Below are positions 1 to 9,954 of a stretch of DNA of 64,000 nucleotides, one piece after another; position 1 is the first letter of the stretch, and each line of letters opens with the position of its first letter. Both the position numbers and the translations under genes were made by a program. The stretch is from Caldilineaceae bacterium (GTDB lineage Bacteria; Chloroflexota; Anaerolineae; Caldilineales; Caldilineaceae), in the NCBI GenBank assembly GCA_022842065.1, contig JALHQH010000008.1, forward strand, positions 297,183 through 361,182, given 5' to 3'. The notes beneath the pieces were generated by a model. The model saw nothing but the letters and a program-made list of their open reading frames with translations. It did not search any database and was not told the origin of the DNA.

Positions 1-359
1 ACGCTCTGGTCAATCGGGCTGAGGCTGCCCAGCATGACATTGAACAGGCCGTTGTTGACCTGCACCTGGTTGGCATCCTGATAGGTCTCGCTCCATTGGT
101 GCGTGGGTGCGCCGGCGGCGTTGTAGAGGCGGAATGTCATTTTGAAGGTGCCGCCCAGCGGATTGCCTGTTCGGTCAGCTAACCGACCCTGGTAGGGAAT
201 GTTGATCGGCGGTGGCGTTACCAAAAGTGCCAGCGCACCAGCATTTTGCGCCCACAGGACGCCGATCACAACAATCAGGGTAAAGAGGACATTGCCAGGC
301 GTGGGCAGCAACAGGCGCGCAACACGGGCCAACCGCTTGTGCGAAGATTGTTCTGACAT
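1..359 (-). CDS. N-terminal part of a secreted or membrane-anchored protein (cut by window edge)
   Basis: An open frame runs from an ATG at 359 down to base 1 without a stop, so only about 119 residues are visible. A strong ribosome binding site (AAGGAG) lies just upstream. The protein has a basic N-terminus, one hydrophobic segment at about residues 24-47 (signal anchor or uncleaved signal) and then a segment containing IPYQGRLADRTGNPLGG, a kind of motif seen at the start of many large secreted proteins of Chloroflexota and other environmental bacteria. Its function is not recognisable from this piece. Confidence 0.75.
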   Translation of the reverse strand, partial: MSEQSSHKRLARVARLLLPTPGNVLFTLIVVIGVLWAQNAGALALLVTPPPINIPYQGRLADRTGNPLGGTFKMTFRLYNAAGAPTHQWSETYQDANQVQVNNGLFNVMLGSLSPIDQS

Positions 360-932
360 GAGATAAGCTCCTTGATAAATTGGATGTACCGACGCCAATA
401 CCTAGCCTGCCGCGCGCGGCAGCGTGGGTTTCTGTCAAATCACAAATTGATTGCCCATCCAGGCAAGGGTGCCGGTTCAATCATTACACATAGACCGCGC
501 ACAGGCCGCACAATTGGCAGGCGCGCGGGCACTTTTGTTTTTACATCGGATCAGATTTGAGCGTCTTGCTGTAGACACAATTTAGGAAGCAAGAATCTGT
601 ACGTCGAGGGCAGCGCACAAATGGGGCGTGCCCAGGCGGGTTTTATTATGTGGATTACGTTATTGTATAGTAAATGAAGGTTTTTGCAAATTTTGTTTTG
701 CTGCAATTCTGCTTTCACTGGAGAGCTGAAAATATTACTAGATAGTAAGCTTTTGGCATCTCTTTTCGCTTGTCAATGCGTCTCTCTTTTCAGTATACTT
801 ACGGTGAGAGATTGGAAACTTTGCTGTCTAATTCCTAGTGCTGAGCAAACTTATTTCGGCACACAGTTCTATGGAAAAGTTCTAATTGGTTGTTCTTCCT
901 ATAGCGAACCTTGATATTAGGTTGTAAACAGT
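360..932. other. Intergenic region between divergent genes
   Basis: No convincing gene. Base composition shifts to A/T-rich from about 640 onward, matching the following defence-like gene. The short open frames here have no homology that I recognise. Promoters of both flanking divergent genes must lie here, but no clear -35/-10 pair stands out. Confidence 0.5.
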
Positions 933-3900
933 ATGTCATTCATCTTGGCTGAATTGGATAAAGCACGCAAAAATTTACTTGACCTTAGCGGCCGCAATCG
1001 ATTGACTAACTATCGACGCCCTACTGAGCGAAATGGTGGCATTGTAATCATTGATGAACTGCCTGCTGCGGTCTACCGCCTATTGGTTGAGCAGGGAAAA
1101 TCGATGACCTTTCTACCAATAAGCGAAAATGTCGGTGGCCAAAGCACCTTACTGTTGACCGATTCTCAACAGACAGCAATACGCGCTTCCCAATCCACTG
1201 ATTTGGCAGCGCGCCATAGTGATAGCAAATTACAGACCAAACTGGATCGCGATTCATTAGAGCAGCGCCTCAAGCGCATCCAAAATCGTGCACGTACCTT
1301 TATTGAAGAGCAGGGTATCAATACATTGTATCTAGCGATGGGCCTATTAGCATGGTATGAAGCAGAAAGCAGTACGCAGAAACGGGAAGCGCCCTTGCTA
1401 TTGGTGCCGGTAGAGCTCGTGCGGGACAATGTACGTAGCCACTATAAATTGCAGTATACTGGTGAGGATATCGGTTTTAATATCTCGTTGCAAGAACTCT
1501 TGTTGCGTGAATTCGCCGTAGCGCTGCCTCAGGGGTCGGATGAGCAGGACTTGGATCTCGCGGAATACTTCAGGTCGGTTGCCGAAGCTGTTGCTGCGCT
1601 GCCACGCTGGCAGGTTGACACCACGGCACTCTTCGTGGATTTCTACAAGTTCAGCAAACTCCACATGTACCGTGATCTTGATGGTGAACTATGGAATATG
1701 GTCGAACCATTAGGCCAACACCCCGTTCTGGCCAAATTACTCGGCAATCAATCCTTTGCCATTGAGGTGAAAACAGCGGCTTCGGATGAAGCCGCTCTTC
1801 CTGCAGAGATGGCTAGTTCGCACGTCACCATCGGTGAACAAGTGATCGATGCAGATAGCTCACAGGTGCGTGCCATCCAAGCTGTCATGGATGGCAAAAA
1901 TTTGGTGATCCAGGGGCCACCGGGCACAGGTAAGTCACAAACCATCACAAATTTGATTGCAGAAGCTATTCATCAGGGCAAAAGTGTCCTCTTTGTGGCT
2001 GAGAAGATGGCTGCTCTACAAGTGGTAAAGCGCCGCCTGGATATGCTGGAACTGGGCGATCTCTGTTTGGAATTGCATAGCAATAAAGCGAACAAAAAAG
2101 CGTTCCTTGATGAATTACAACGCACGGTTGCATTGGGCCAACCAAACGTCCCTGATCGTTCCTACCAACGTAAAGCACTCGAAGAGGAACGAGCATATTT
2201 GGATCGCTATAGTCGCTTGGTCAACACGTCCGTTGGCGTTACAACAGTCACACCGTTTCAAGCCTATGGCAAAGCATTGGCCGCACAGCAGCGCCTGCCA
2301 GAACAGGTTCCTCCTGTAACAATTCCAATGCTTGGCCAATGGCCCGAAGCAGAGTTTCTGGCCCGATTGGAGAGCGTGATGCGCTGTCAGCAGATGCTGC
2401 AACAGATGGGCACGCCAACCAAGCATCCCTTCTGGGGACTGACAAAACGGCGCGTGTTGCCGACTGACAAAGAACTGCTTGTCTCCCTATCTGCTAAGGC
2501 GAGTACGGCGATCCGAAATATGATCGAACGAAGCCGCGCAGTTGCCGATAGCTTGGACTTGGTGGCTGAGGATACACACCAGTTTGTAAGGCAGTGTCTG
2601 CAACTGGTGAAGCTTGTCTCGCAAGCGCCATCGTTGGTCACTATCCCATTCCAAGAGCTATGCCGTCCTTACGGGGCATGGCGCAGTGACATAGGAGAGA
2701 TATTAGCCGTAACCGAACAAGGGCTTGCTTACATGCAAGCGCAGGGCATGGTTGATGATACCTTTCTGCCGGCGGCGTTGCATGAGAATTGGTTACCGGC
2801 GCTACAAGCGATAACAACCCATGGTAGCCGTCTCACCCGCTTTTTTTCATGGTCATACCGTCGCGCACAACGCCGTCTAACGAAATTTAGTAAATATCAA
2901 CTGGCGGCTGACCATGAGCAGCAAGTGGCGTTGATCAATGACTTGATAACTGTACAACGAGTGAAGCCACTACTCGATGCTAAGCAAGAAATGTGTCAAC
3001 GTTGCTTTGGCACGTTGTGGGATGCTGACCGGCCCAATTGGCTGCCGCTCCGTCAGATCGCTGATTGGATTCAGCAGGTCTTATCAAGTGAACTTGATGA
3101 CAATGCTATTGATGCATTATTCCGCTTTGTCCACACTGGGATGGCGCAATCCAACCTGCATCCAACCTCTGCCCAACTTGAACATGCATTGACTGATTAT
3201 GACGATACCATCAAACAACTCATTACCACGCTCGAAGTTGATGAGGCGATACTTGCCAAAGCAGGTATACTCGGCGGTGCTGCTACCCTGCAGGCCACGC
3301 CGTTGCACAAGGTACAATGGCTACTCGAGCAGTGGCATGATCAGGCTGAACGATTTACAGAGATTGCGACCTATCATCGCATGGTTGATGAACTGTCCGC
3401 TGGCGGGCTCGACGCACTGCGATCGTTGCTGGAAACGTGGTCTGAGGCGGACCATCATTTAGTTAATCTTGTGCGTAGTTGCCGCTATCGTGCAATTGTT
3501 GAGCAGGCTATGCACGCTGAGCCGACCTTGGCCGATTTTGACGGCAATACCCATCACCATCACATCTCCCGCTTCCGTGAACTGGACTGCCTCTTGTTGG
3601 AACATCGCCGTGCCGAGCTCCTGCATACCCACTGGCAAAGCATGCCGCGCTATGAAGCAGGTGGCTTGGCGCTCTTAAAAGAACAATTCAACCGCAAGCG
3701 CGGGCACAAAAGTATCCGATCCCTGATGGAAGACGCTGGGGCGGTCATTCAGCGGATCAAGCCGGTCTTTATGATGAGCCCCTTTTCTATCGCCTTGTAT
3801 TTACCGGCGAATGCAGTCACTTTTGACCTTGTAATCTTTGACGAGGCCAGCCAAGTGCAGCCGGTTGATGCCTTTGGGGCGATTTTGCGTGGACGTCAAG

Positions 3901-5873
3901 TAGTGGTTGTCGGCGATGACAAACAACTGCCCCCCACGAACTTCTTTGACAAAGTATTGGAAGATGATAACGATGACGACGACCTAGTAACCGATCTGGA
4001 AAGCATCCTGGCCCACTTCCGCGCACGCAGTGCTCCAGAAGCAATGTTGGAATGGCACTATCGTAGTCGTCATGAATCGTTGATTGCCGTCTCGAATTAT
4101 GCATTTTACAACAACCGCTTAACTGTCTTTCCCAGCCCAGACAAAGAACGCCATCACTTTGGCTTGCGCTTTAATCACCTGCCCAATGCCCACTACACGC
4201 GTCGCACTGATGGGACCGGTGGCGGCTATAATGTGGTTGAAGCACAGGCCGTGGCAGATGCTGTTCTGCGTCATGCTCGTCATTTCCCTACAAAAACGCT
4301 TTTGGTGGCGACCTTTAATCAACAACAGCGTGCAGTAATTGAAGATGAGGTAGAACGTTTACGCAAACGCACCCCAGAGACAGAAGACTTTTTTAACCGC
4401 CATCCCAACGAACCATTTGTGGTGAAAAATCTGGAAAATGTTCAGGGTGATGAGCGCGATGTGGTCTTGATTAGTGTTGGCTTTGGGCACGATCAAGCGG
4501 GTAAGCTGTTAATGAATTTCGGTCCATTAAACAAACAAGGGGGCGAACGGCGACTGAATGTGCTCATAACGCGCGCCCGAGAGCGTTGCGAAATCTTTTC
4601 AAACATTACGGCTGACGATATTGATTTGGCAAAGAGCAATGCAGAAGGCGTCAAAGCGTTAAAGCGTTTCTTACAGTATGCCGAGACGGGCGTGCTCGAC
4701 CTGCCGATGGCAGGCAACGGTGAGGCCGAATCACCCTTTGAACAAGCGGTAGCCGATGCCTTGCGCACCATAGGCCACCGCGTCGATCTGCAAATTGGAG
4801 CAGGCGGCTACCGTGTCGATATGGCCATCGTCGATCCAAATCGGTCGGGACGTTATCTGCTCGGTATCGAGTGTGACGGTGCCACATACCATCGTTCGCA
4901 GAGTGCACGAGATCGAGACCGCTTACGCCAAAAAGTGTTGGAAGGCATGGGTTGGAGCATTCACCGCATCTGGAGTACAGATTGGTTCCGCAACCCGAAA
5001 GGGGAATTACAGAAGGTCGAAGCGCGTATCGCACAGGCGAAAGTGCAGGCTGCGATTATAGACGAAGATGTAAATCTTTCAGTGGAAACACCGCAATCGC
5101 CGAACCGCGCCGAAGGGCATGTTAGCCGTACAACAATACAGGCTACAAGCTACGAATTCACTATTCCTCTGTTGCCGGATATGCCAAACGACGACTCACC
5201 CTCCACAAATACACACGATACGACTCCAGATGATGAGGTGATAGAGGGCGAGTGGCAACTGATGGCAGATACGCCTGTGACGGTAATAGCGCGCTTCCCG
5301 TCAACTGTAGCCTCTTTATCCCAACTCCCTGCCTACAAACGAGCGTTTTCTTCGCTTTACTTACGTGGCGATTCCCTTAATAATTTGCAACGAGCACAAG
5401 TGGAGCAGGAACTGCTAAGGATTGTTCAGATCGAGTCCCCGATTCACCGTGAGTTACTGATGTTACGGGTAACCGATCGTTTAACACAAAAGGTGCGGAC
5501 TTGGCTGGAGCCTTTGATTGAACGGCTTGTCAAAACTAAGCAGATTATGCAGGATGGTGACTATCTCTTGACTCTTTCCCATGCCCAAGTAGAACCGCGC
5601 ACCTTGCCGGTACGAGGGCGCAGCGCAATGGATAGCCGCGATAAGTCCATTGATTTTCTCTATCCGGTCGAACTGGGCAACGCACTCTTGCTGGTTGCGG
5701 TCCATACACCGGCGATCACACGCGAAGAATTAGGAAAAGAAGTGCTAAAGTTCATTGGCTATAGCCGCGTCACCGAAAGGATGGCGGTGGTCGTCGATGA
5801 GATCATCAGCAACTTGGTTGCCGCTGGCTTCTTAATCCAACGGGGTGACCGCATTACATGTAAAGCGCGTTAA
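933..5873 (+). CDS. DUF4011-type superfamily 1 helicase with Vsr-like nuclease domain and DUF3320
   Basis: A 1646-residue protein predicted to be an ATP-driven nucleic-acid helicase fused to a nuclease. Order of domains: DUF4011 (about 1-270), SF1 helicase core with Walker A GPPGTGKS (about 327-334), Walker B FDEAS (about 967), motif III GDDKQLPP (about 994-1001), then a Vsr/MTES_1575-like PD-(D/E)XK nuclease (about 1269-1365, with FEQAV, RVDMAIV and IECDGATYH), and a C-terminal DUF3320-like module (about 1560-1643). The frame is intact. The ribosome binding site is weak. Composition is more A/T-rich than downstream housekeeping genes, which suggests transfer. I recall this architecture being reported as a single-gene antiphage system (Hhe). 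The defence role is inferred; the family assignment is solid. Confidence 0.88.
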   Translation: MSFILAELDKARKNLLDLSGRNRLTNYRRPTERNGGIVIIDELPAAVYRLLVEQGKSMTFLPISENVGGQSTLLLTDSQQTAIRASQSTDLAARHSDSKLQTKLDRDSLEQRLKRIQNRARTFIEEQGINTLYLAMGLLAWYEAESSTQKREAPLLLVPVELVRDNVRSHYKLQYTGEDIGFNISLQELLLREFAVALPQGSDEQDLDLAEYFRSVAEAVAALPRWQVDTTALFVDFYKFSKLHMYRDLDGELWNMVEPLGQHPVLAKLLGNQSFAIEVKTAASDEAALPAEMASSHVTIGEQVIDADSSQVRAIQAVMDGKNLVIQGPPGTGKSQTITNLIAEAIHQGKSVLFVAEKMAALQVVKRRLDMLELGDLCLELHSNKANKKAFLDELQRTVALGQPNVPDRSYQRKALEEERAYLDRYSRLVNTSVGVTTVTPFQAYGKALAAQQRLPEQVPPVTIPMLGQWPEAEFLARLESVMRCQQMLQQMGTPTKHPFWGLTKRRVLPTDKELLVSLSAKASTAIRNMIERSRAVADSLDLVAEDTHQFVRQCLQLVKLVSQAPSLVTIPFQELCRPYGAWRSDIGEILAVTEQGLAYMQAQGMVDDTFLPAALHENWLPALQAITTHGSRLTRFFSWSYRRAQRRLTKFSKYQLAADHEQQVALINDLITVQRVKPLLDAKQEMCQRCFGTLWDADRPNWLPLRQIADWIQQVLSSELDDNAIDALFRFVHTGMAQSNLHPTSAQLEHALTDYDDTIKQLITTLEVDEAILAKAGILGGAATLQATPLHKVQWLLEQWHDQAERFTEIATYHRMVDELSAGGLDALRSLLETWSEADHHLVNLVRSCRYRAIVEQAMHAEPTLADFDGNTHHHHISRFRELDCLLLEHRRAELLHTHWQSMPRYEAGGLALLKEQFNRKRGHKSIRSLMEDAGAVIQRIKPVFMMSPFSIALYLPANAVTFDLVIFDEASQVQPVDAFGAILRGRQVVVVGDDKQLPPTNFFDKVLEDDNDDDDLVTDLESILAHFRARSAPEAMLEWHYRSRHESLIAVSNYAFYNNRLTVFPSPDKERHHFGLRFNHLPNAHYTRRTDGTGGGYNVVEAQAVADAVLRHARHFPTKTLLVATFNQQQRAVIEDEVERLRKRTPETEDFFNRHPNEPFVVKNLENVQGDERDVVLISVGFGHDQAGKLLMNFGPLNKQGGERRLNVLITRARERCEIFSNITADDIDLAKSNAEGVKALKRFLQYAETGVLDLPMAGNGEAESPFEQAVADALRTIGHRVDLQIGAGGYRVDMAIVDPNRSGRYLLGIECDGATYHRSQSARDRDRLRQKVLEGMGWSIHRIWSTDWFRNPKGELQKVEARIAQAKVQAAIIDEDVNLSVETPQSPNRAEGHVSRTTIQATSYEFTIPLLPDMPNDDSPSTNTHDTTPDDEVIEGEWQLMADTPVTVIARFPSTVASLSQLPAYKRAFSSLYLRGDSLNNLQRAQVEQELLRIVQIESPIHRELLMLRVTDRLTQKVRTWLEPLIERLVKTKQIMQDGDYLLTLSHAQVEPRTLPVRGRSAMDSRDKSIDFLYPVELGNALLLVAVHTPAITREELGKEVLKFIGYSRVTERMAVVVDEIISNLVAAGFLIQRGDRITCKAR

Positions 5874-6028
5874 AGCAGCTATTGGATGGACTTAGCGCAG
5901 TCTTGGAATTTTCTGTGTTAGCAGGGTAAAGTGATCCTTTCATAACTTACTATAGGAATGATGTCTACTGTCGATATATAAGCCGGCATCTCTAAGCGTA
6001 CTTACGTTAACCCAGACTGCAACTTTTT

Positions 6029-6127
6029 ATGTCCAATCCTTTTTTCGGCCATCCTATTTTTAACTCACCCTACACTTACCCGCGCCGTCATTGGGAGCTC
6101 GATAAACAAGGCCAGCTGATGCAATAG
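6029..6127 (+). pseudogene. N-terminal remnant of a BPTD_3080-like restriction endonuclease
   Basis: A 32-codon reading frame from ATG 6029 to a TAG at 6125-6127 contains NPFFGHPIFNSPY and RRHWELDKQGQ, the typical N-terminal signature of the large BPTD_3080-family type III-like restriction endonucleases. After the TAG the same frame continues with IIKRRR, again matching the family, then hits a TAA. The rest of the gene (normally about 1000 residues) is absent. This is a degraded, promoterless fragment. Identification rests on memory of the family's N-terminal motif. Confidence 0.6.
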
Positions 6128-6262
6128 ATCATTAAACGCCGGCGGACGGCCGCGTAAGCGCGCTGGCGTTTATCTTCGCAGCTGTTTTGTCGCGCCATCG
6201 CCTCACAATAACCGGCGAGAAAAACGGTTAGCCCCAGAGCGAGATATTCACCTGCTCACATC

Positions 6263-6640
6263 ACTACTAGGTGGAGCTTGCTTCATCCCAACGTGCTGCT
6301 CGGTGTCACGGGCTGTAAATAAGGTGTACCTGCCAGTTGTTGATACGGCGCTGATAAGAGCCGCTGAGGATCGAGGCGACGGGAAAGGCAACGTCGATCG
6401 CTGCCCTGACCAGGCCATTCGCCTTAGTGCGCTCGCCTTCGGTGATCATGCTCGTCACCAGGGCAGAAACGGCAATGCCGCGCAGATTGCCAACAATGGT
6501 ACCGACCAAGGTCAGCACGATAAAGAGCCACAAGTGTGGGCTACCGGCATCGGTAAAAACCGCGGGTGGGGTCGCAATATAGACGAGCAAAGCCAGGCTA
6601 AAGAGGACCAGTGATGTCCCACCCGCCATCAACATTGAGT
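6263..6640 (-). pseudogene. Internally deleted copy of the MFS exporter gene found intact at 10123-11466
   Basis: Bases 6263-6352 align with 10103-10192 (3' end of the intact exporter gene) and 6353 to about 6635 align with about 10979-11260 (its middle). About 0.79 kb in between is missing. The encoded segment reads SLVLFSLALLVY and GNLRGIAVSALVT, nearly the same as the intact protein's SLVLFTLALLVY and GNLRGIAVSTLVT. Its 5' side ends abruptly at about 6635, where sequence of a different gene (the PLD helicase remnant) begins. A decayed second copy, not a functional transporter. Confidence 0.8.
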
Positions 6641-7158
6641 TCGCCATTACCTGCCAGACCAGAGAAGGTCAAGTTGCTGCTGCCCAGATAGCCGACGATT
6701 GGCACATTGAAATCATCGCGGTGGAGCAGGTAGAGCTTGGCATGGAGGGGATGGCGCAGGTAGAGCTTGACTTGAATTTTCTTCGCCTTGATCTGTTGCG
6801 CAAGGCGACGCAGTGCCGTTTCGTCCGCATTATTGGGCGCGCCAATCGTGAGTTGGTGACGCAACTCGGTGGCTAATTCCTGTCGTAGTTGGGTAGCACG
6901 TCGGTTATCAATCCGTTGTTCTTCCTCCCCCAACCCAAAGGCCGCGCGCAACTCATCCTGCGGGCGACGCTGCATGCCAATTAACAGCCGACAGCAGGAA
7001 GCAGCATTGCCCACATACTGCTCAATCTCCGCATCCAACTGTTGCCAGCCGCGCAGGTTGAAATAGCCGACGCAGAAGTCGGCACGATAGGAGAGGGCAA
7101 GGGTCTTTTTGAGCGCAGGCAGCAACGGGTGTTCAATGTTATCAAAAATTTGGGGCAT
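6625..7158 (-). pseudogene. N-terminal remnant of a phospholipase D-domain helicase
   Basis: From ATG 7158 the frame encodes about 178 residues of a PLD-like nuclease domain: an N-terminal region with FCVGYFNLRGW (about 29-38), then an HKD-type motif HAKLYLLHRDD (H139, K141) followed by GSSNLTFSGLAGNGELNVD. This arrangement is typical of the first 200 residues of large SNF2/DEAD helicases with N-terminal PLD domains, which occur in defence and restriction loci. After NGELNVD the sequence runs straight into the MFS remnant, so the helicase body is lost. A stand-alone PLD protein is possible but unlikely given the abrupt junction. Confidence 0.7.
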
Positions 7159-7679
7159 GGGTGCCGTTTCTTGAAAAAATAGATGCTCTCTATGGCTATT
7201 TTACTGAAATGAAAGGAATGGATCAAACTAGGTTGGTTGCGAATGAGTACTAAGCCCACATGAGCGATAATTGCCAAGCCGAACCTGCTCAACAACAATT
7301 CTACACTGGCGGGACCTATACATTCGCGCCGACGTAAATCTTGAAGATGGCGATTGAGGCCTTTATTATGTGCATGGTCAATCAGTTGTTTTGCACTTGG
7401 GATGGGGCAGAGACATGGCGCTGATACGCTATTTGTCGTAAATATACCGAGAAGAATGACATTCCGGCAAAGAGAGGTGCGCATATCAATAAATGAATAT
7501 AGCATATGTAGTTGAAAAGAATTTTCGTATGTGATATGATTAATGTCAGGTACTTTAAGTTGCTGCCGATAGATATCTTTGCGAACTGTCCACATCTAAT
7601 TGCCGGCTCTTTTGTCTTGCCCATAAGAGCATTTGTGCATTGTATGTATGTTCATTTTTAATTCCCCGAGGTTATCAAG
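7159..7679. other. Intergenic region upstream of the CHAT-EAL gene
   Basis: A/T-rich. Several overlapping short minus-strand frames exist, but none has a ribosome binding site or recognisable domain. The plus-strand segment 7640-7679 carries a GAGG motif (about 7668) that serves the TTG start at 7680. Confidence 0.4.
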
Positions 7680-9713
7680 TTGAAAAAGACCATTCTGATT
7701 CTAGCTGTCGGCCCGAAAGACGCACCGCCCACTCGGTTATCCGAGGAAGTTCGCGAAATCCAAGAAGTCTTCAAGCGTGCTGAAGACCGGAACAACTTTG
7801 ATATACAGGTGCGTTGGGCGGTTCGTCCAAGAGATTTGGTGCGGGCAATGACTGAGGTCAAACCCAATATCATCCATTTTTGTGGTCACGGCGAGATCGA
7901 AGGTATTGCTTTTGAAGATCAACTAGGCGACACGCAAATAATTAATAAAGAAGGGCTTGCTAACCTTTTTAAATCATTTGCTGATCATCTCGAATGTGTT
8001 ACGCTAAACGCTTGTTACTCCAAAGCGCAAGCTGATGTGATTGGTCAATATATTGATTATGTCATCAGTATGGAACAAGAGATAGAGGATAAGGATGCAA
8101 TTGAATTTGCTGTGACCTTTTACGATGTATTAGGTACTGGTGGTTCGTATGAATTTGCTCACAAAATTGGTTGTGCGGCGATGCAGCTAACAGGAACACC
8201 GGAAAGATTATTTCCTTTCTTAAAGACGCCCAAACTTCCTGACCCTGAGTTATTAAATGGTCAAGACAATTTTGTCACAGAGAAGGAAACAACATCCAAG
8301 GCGCAAGATTCATGTATACCCTTGCCAAGTAGTTTCGCGTGCTACGACAGATTCATTACTGACTTCTGCGAAAAGGTAGACTTTGGTAATTCGCCCGAAA
8401 TTTCTATTCATGATGCCATTAGAGGCTTGTTAGAGGCTGACTTCGTCTATGTCTACAACTATGAAAATGATAATGTGTTGTATAAAAGCAAATCTTCTCG
8501 TACTTTTGCAGACGAAGCTGCTCCGAATAAGCTAAATGCAATTCTGCGACAACGATTCCCTGAAACTTTAACCTCAAATAAGCCTCATCGAATCTATTTA
8601 GAGAAAGGTTCCTTTCTCCCAATAGAGAGCCATCTGGTTGTTATACCTCGTGAACAAAGGAACACAGCACTGATAATTTGGGGAATATCAACTCCTTACA
8701 ATATATTAGAAGACATTATGGCTAACATGCTTGGTTCTTTATGTGAGTATGAGGGCAGCTTCGGCATGTTACGAACCAAAGAGGATGTTCGGAATCGGAT
8801 GTATGATGCATTAAAGTCTAAATATAACTATGTGAGCGATGCTGCCTATCAAACCAGATTTGAGGGTTTTCGGAACTCGCTGCACAAAGAGAATATCCAA
8901 CCCTTTTTTGAGCCCGTACTTCTCTTTGATCGACAGGAAGAGAACGTAACAATTTATGGCTGGGAAGCATTGGCGCGCGATCCGCGAACACTTCAGGTGC
9001 CCCTTTCTCTCTTTAGAACAGCTGAACAGTGGGGTGTAGAGTTTCAAACTGAACTCGACCTCTACATTTTGGAGAATGCAATCCATACATATCGAATTGC
9101 TTCTGAGCAGGCAAAAGCATTGCGTTATGACGATAAAAAGCGTCTATTTATTAATGTTTATCCTTCTAGTATTCTGCGGAGTAATTACGAAGCCTTACTT
9201 GATAGACTGCTGAATCAGCAAAAATGGATATCGGGCAAAAAACTTATCCTAGAAATTTCTGAAAAGTCCCTGTTACCAACTCTCGTTAATGATGAAGAAA
9301 AAGGGGTTAATAGCTTTCGTAATATCGCAAGGAAATATCGCAGAAACTATGATATCAGCTTTGCAGTAGACGATTTTGGGGTTGGAAATGCTGCTGTATC
9401 ACGGCTGGAACATGTTGATCCTACCTATGTGAAAATTGATAGAGATATTCTGCATTTCGAAAAACGTCTGGGTGCAAGTATTATTGAGTATCTTGTCAAC
9501 TTAAAATTTGATTTGGGCTATTCAACGATTGTTGAAGGATTTGATGAACATAGCAATTTTTCATTGCGTGAATTAGTTGTGGATTTGGGGGTTGTATATC
9601 TTCAAGGGCACAACTTTGGTATAGCAACTCCTGACATTCGAGGAAGGTTAGGTAAAGAATTGCACGAAAAGATATTTGAGATGGTAGGTTGGAAGAGATT
9701 AGAACGAATTTGA
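7680..9713 (+). CDS. CHAT (caspase-like) - GAF-like - EAL fusion protein
   Basis: A 677-residue protein, TTG start, with GAGG about 9 bases upstream. Residues 1-200 look like a CHAT caspase-family domain: a His in HFCGHG (H70) and a Cys in LNACYS (C112), spaced as in the catalytic dyad. Residues about 235-360 resemble a GAF-type sensor fold (VYVYNYENDNVLY, then HLVVIPREQRNTALIIWG). Residues about 395-670 are an EAL domain for c-di-GMP hydrolysis, with all key positions visible: WEALAR (E429), INV (N492), LEISE (E525), VDDFG (D564, D565), K585, VEG (E619), QGH (Q642). No membrane segment is seen. Neighbours are remnants of defence genes, and the gene is A/T-rich. Domain calls are firm for EAL, good for CHAT and tentative for GAF; the biological role is unknown. 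Confidence 0.85.
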   Translation: MKKTILILAVGPKDAPPTRLSEEVREIQEVFKRAEDRNNFDIQVRWAVRPRDLVRAMTEVKPNIIHFCGHGEIEGIAFEDQLGDTQIINKEGLANLFKSFADHLECVTLNACYSKAQADVIGQYIDYVISMEQEIEDKDAIEFAVTFYDVLGTGGSYEFAHKIGCAAMQLTGTPERLFPFLKTPKLPDPELLNGQDNFVTEKETTSKAQDSCIPLPSSFACYDRFITDFCEKVDFGNSPEISIHDAIRGLLEADFVYVYNYENDNVLYKSKSSRTFADEAAPNKLNAILRQRFPETLTSNKPHRIYLEKGSFLPIESHLVVIPREQRNTALIIWGISTPYNILEDIMANMLGSLCEYEGSFGMLRTKEDVRNRMYDALKSKYNYVSDAAYQTRFEGFRNSLHKENIQPFFEPVLLFDRQEENVTIYGWEALARDPRTLQVPLSLFRTAEQWGVEFQTELDLYILENAIHTYRIASEQAKALRYDDKKRLFINVYPSSILRSNYEALLDRLLNQQKWISGKKLILEISEKSLLPTLVNDEEKGVNSFRNIARKYRRNYDISFAVDDFGVGNAAVSRLEHVDPTYVKIDRDILHFEKRLGASIIEYLVNLKFDLGYSTIVEGFDEHSNFSLRELVVDLGVVYLQGHNFGIATPDIRGRLGKELHEKIFEMVGWKRLERI

Positions 9714-9954
9714 TTCGAAGTTGCAGCTTATCCCAATATGCTGATAGGCTACCACATGTTATTCGCGAGGACCGGACGGCAGCCGACTACCCTCTATAGC
9801 AGATCCCACACCAACTGAATCACGACGACATTCTTATCATTCTGCACGGGCAACCATTAGGCGATTTTGTTGATGCCGATGACGGTGAGTGTCATTGGGG
9901 CGTACGTACGCGCAAGCGCACCTAACCTGGCCGCTGATCTCAAAAAACAGATAC

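Noticed and set aside
684..914. 76-codon frame before the DUF4011 gene
   Set aside because: No ribosome binding site, Cys-rich random-looking composition, in A/T-rich intergenic DNA.
6981..7595. 204-codon minus-strand frame upstream of the PLD remnant; part of it (AKQLIDHAHNKGLNRHLQDL) looks faintly like an effector-associated domain
   Set aside because: It overlaps the PLD remnant in another frame, lacks a ribosome binding site, and the similarity is too short to support a call.
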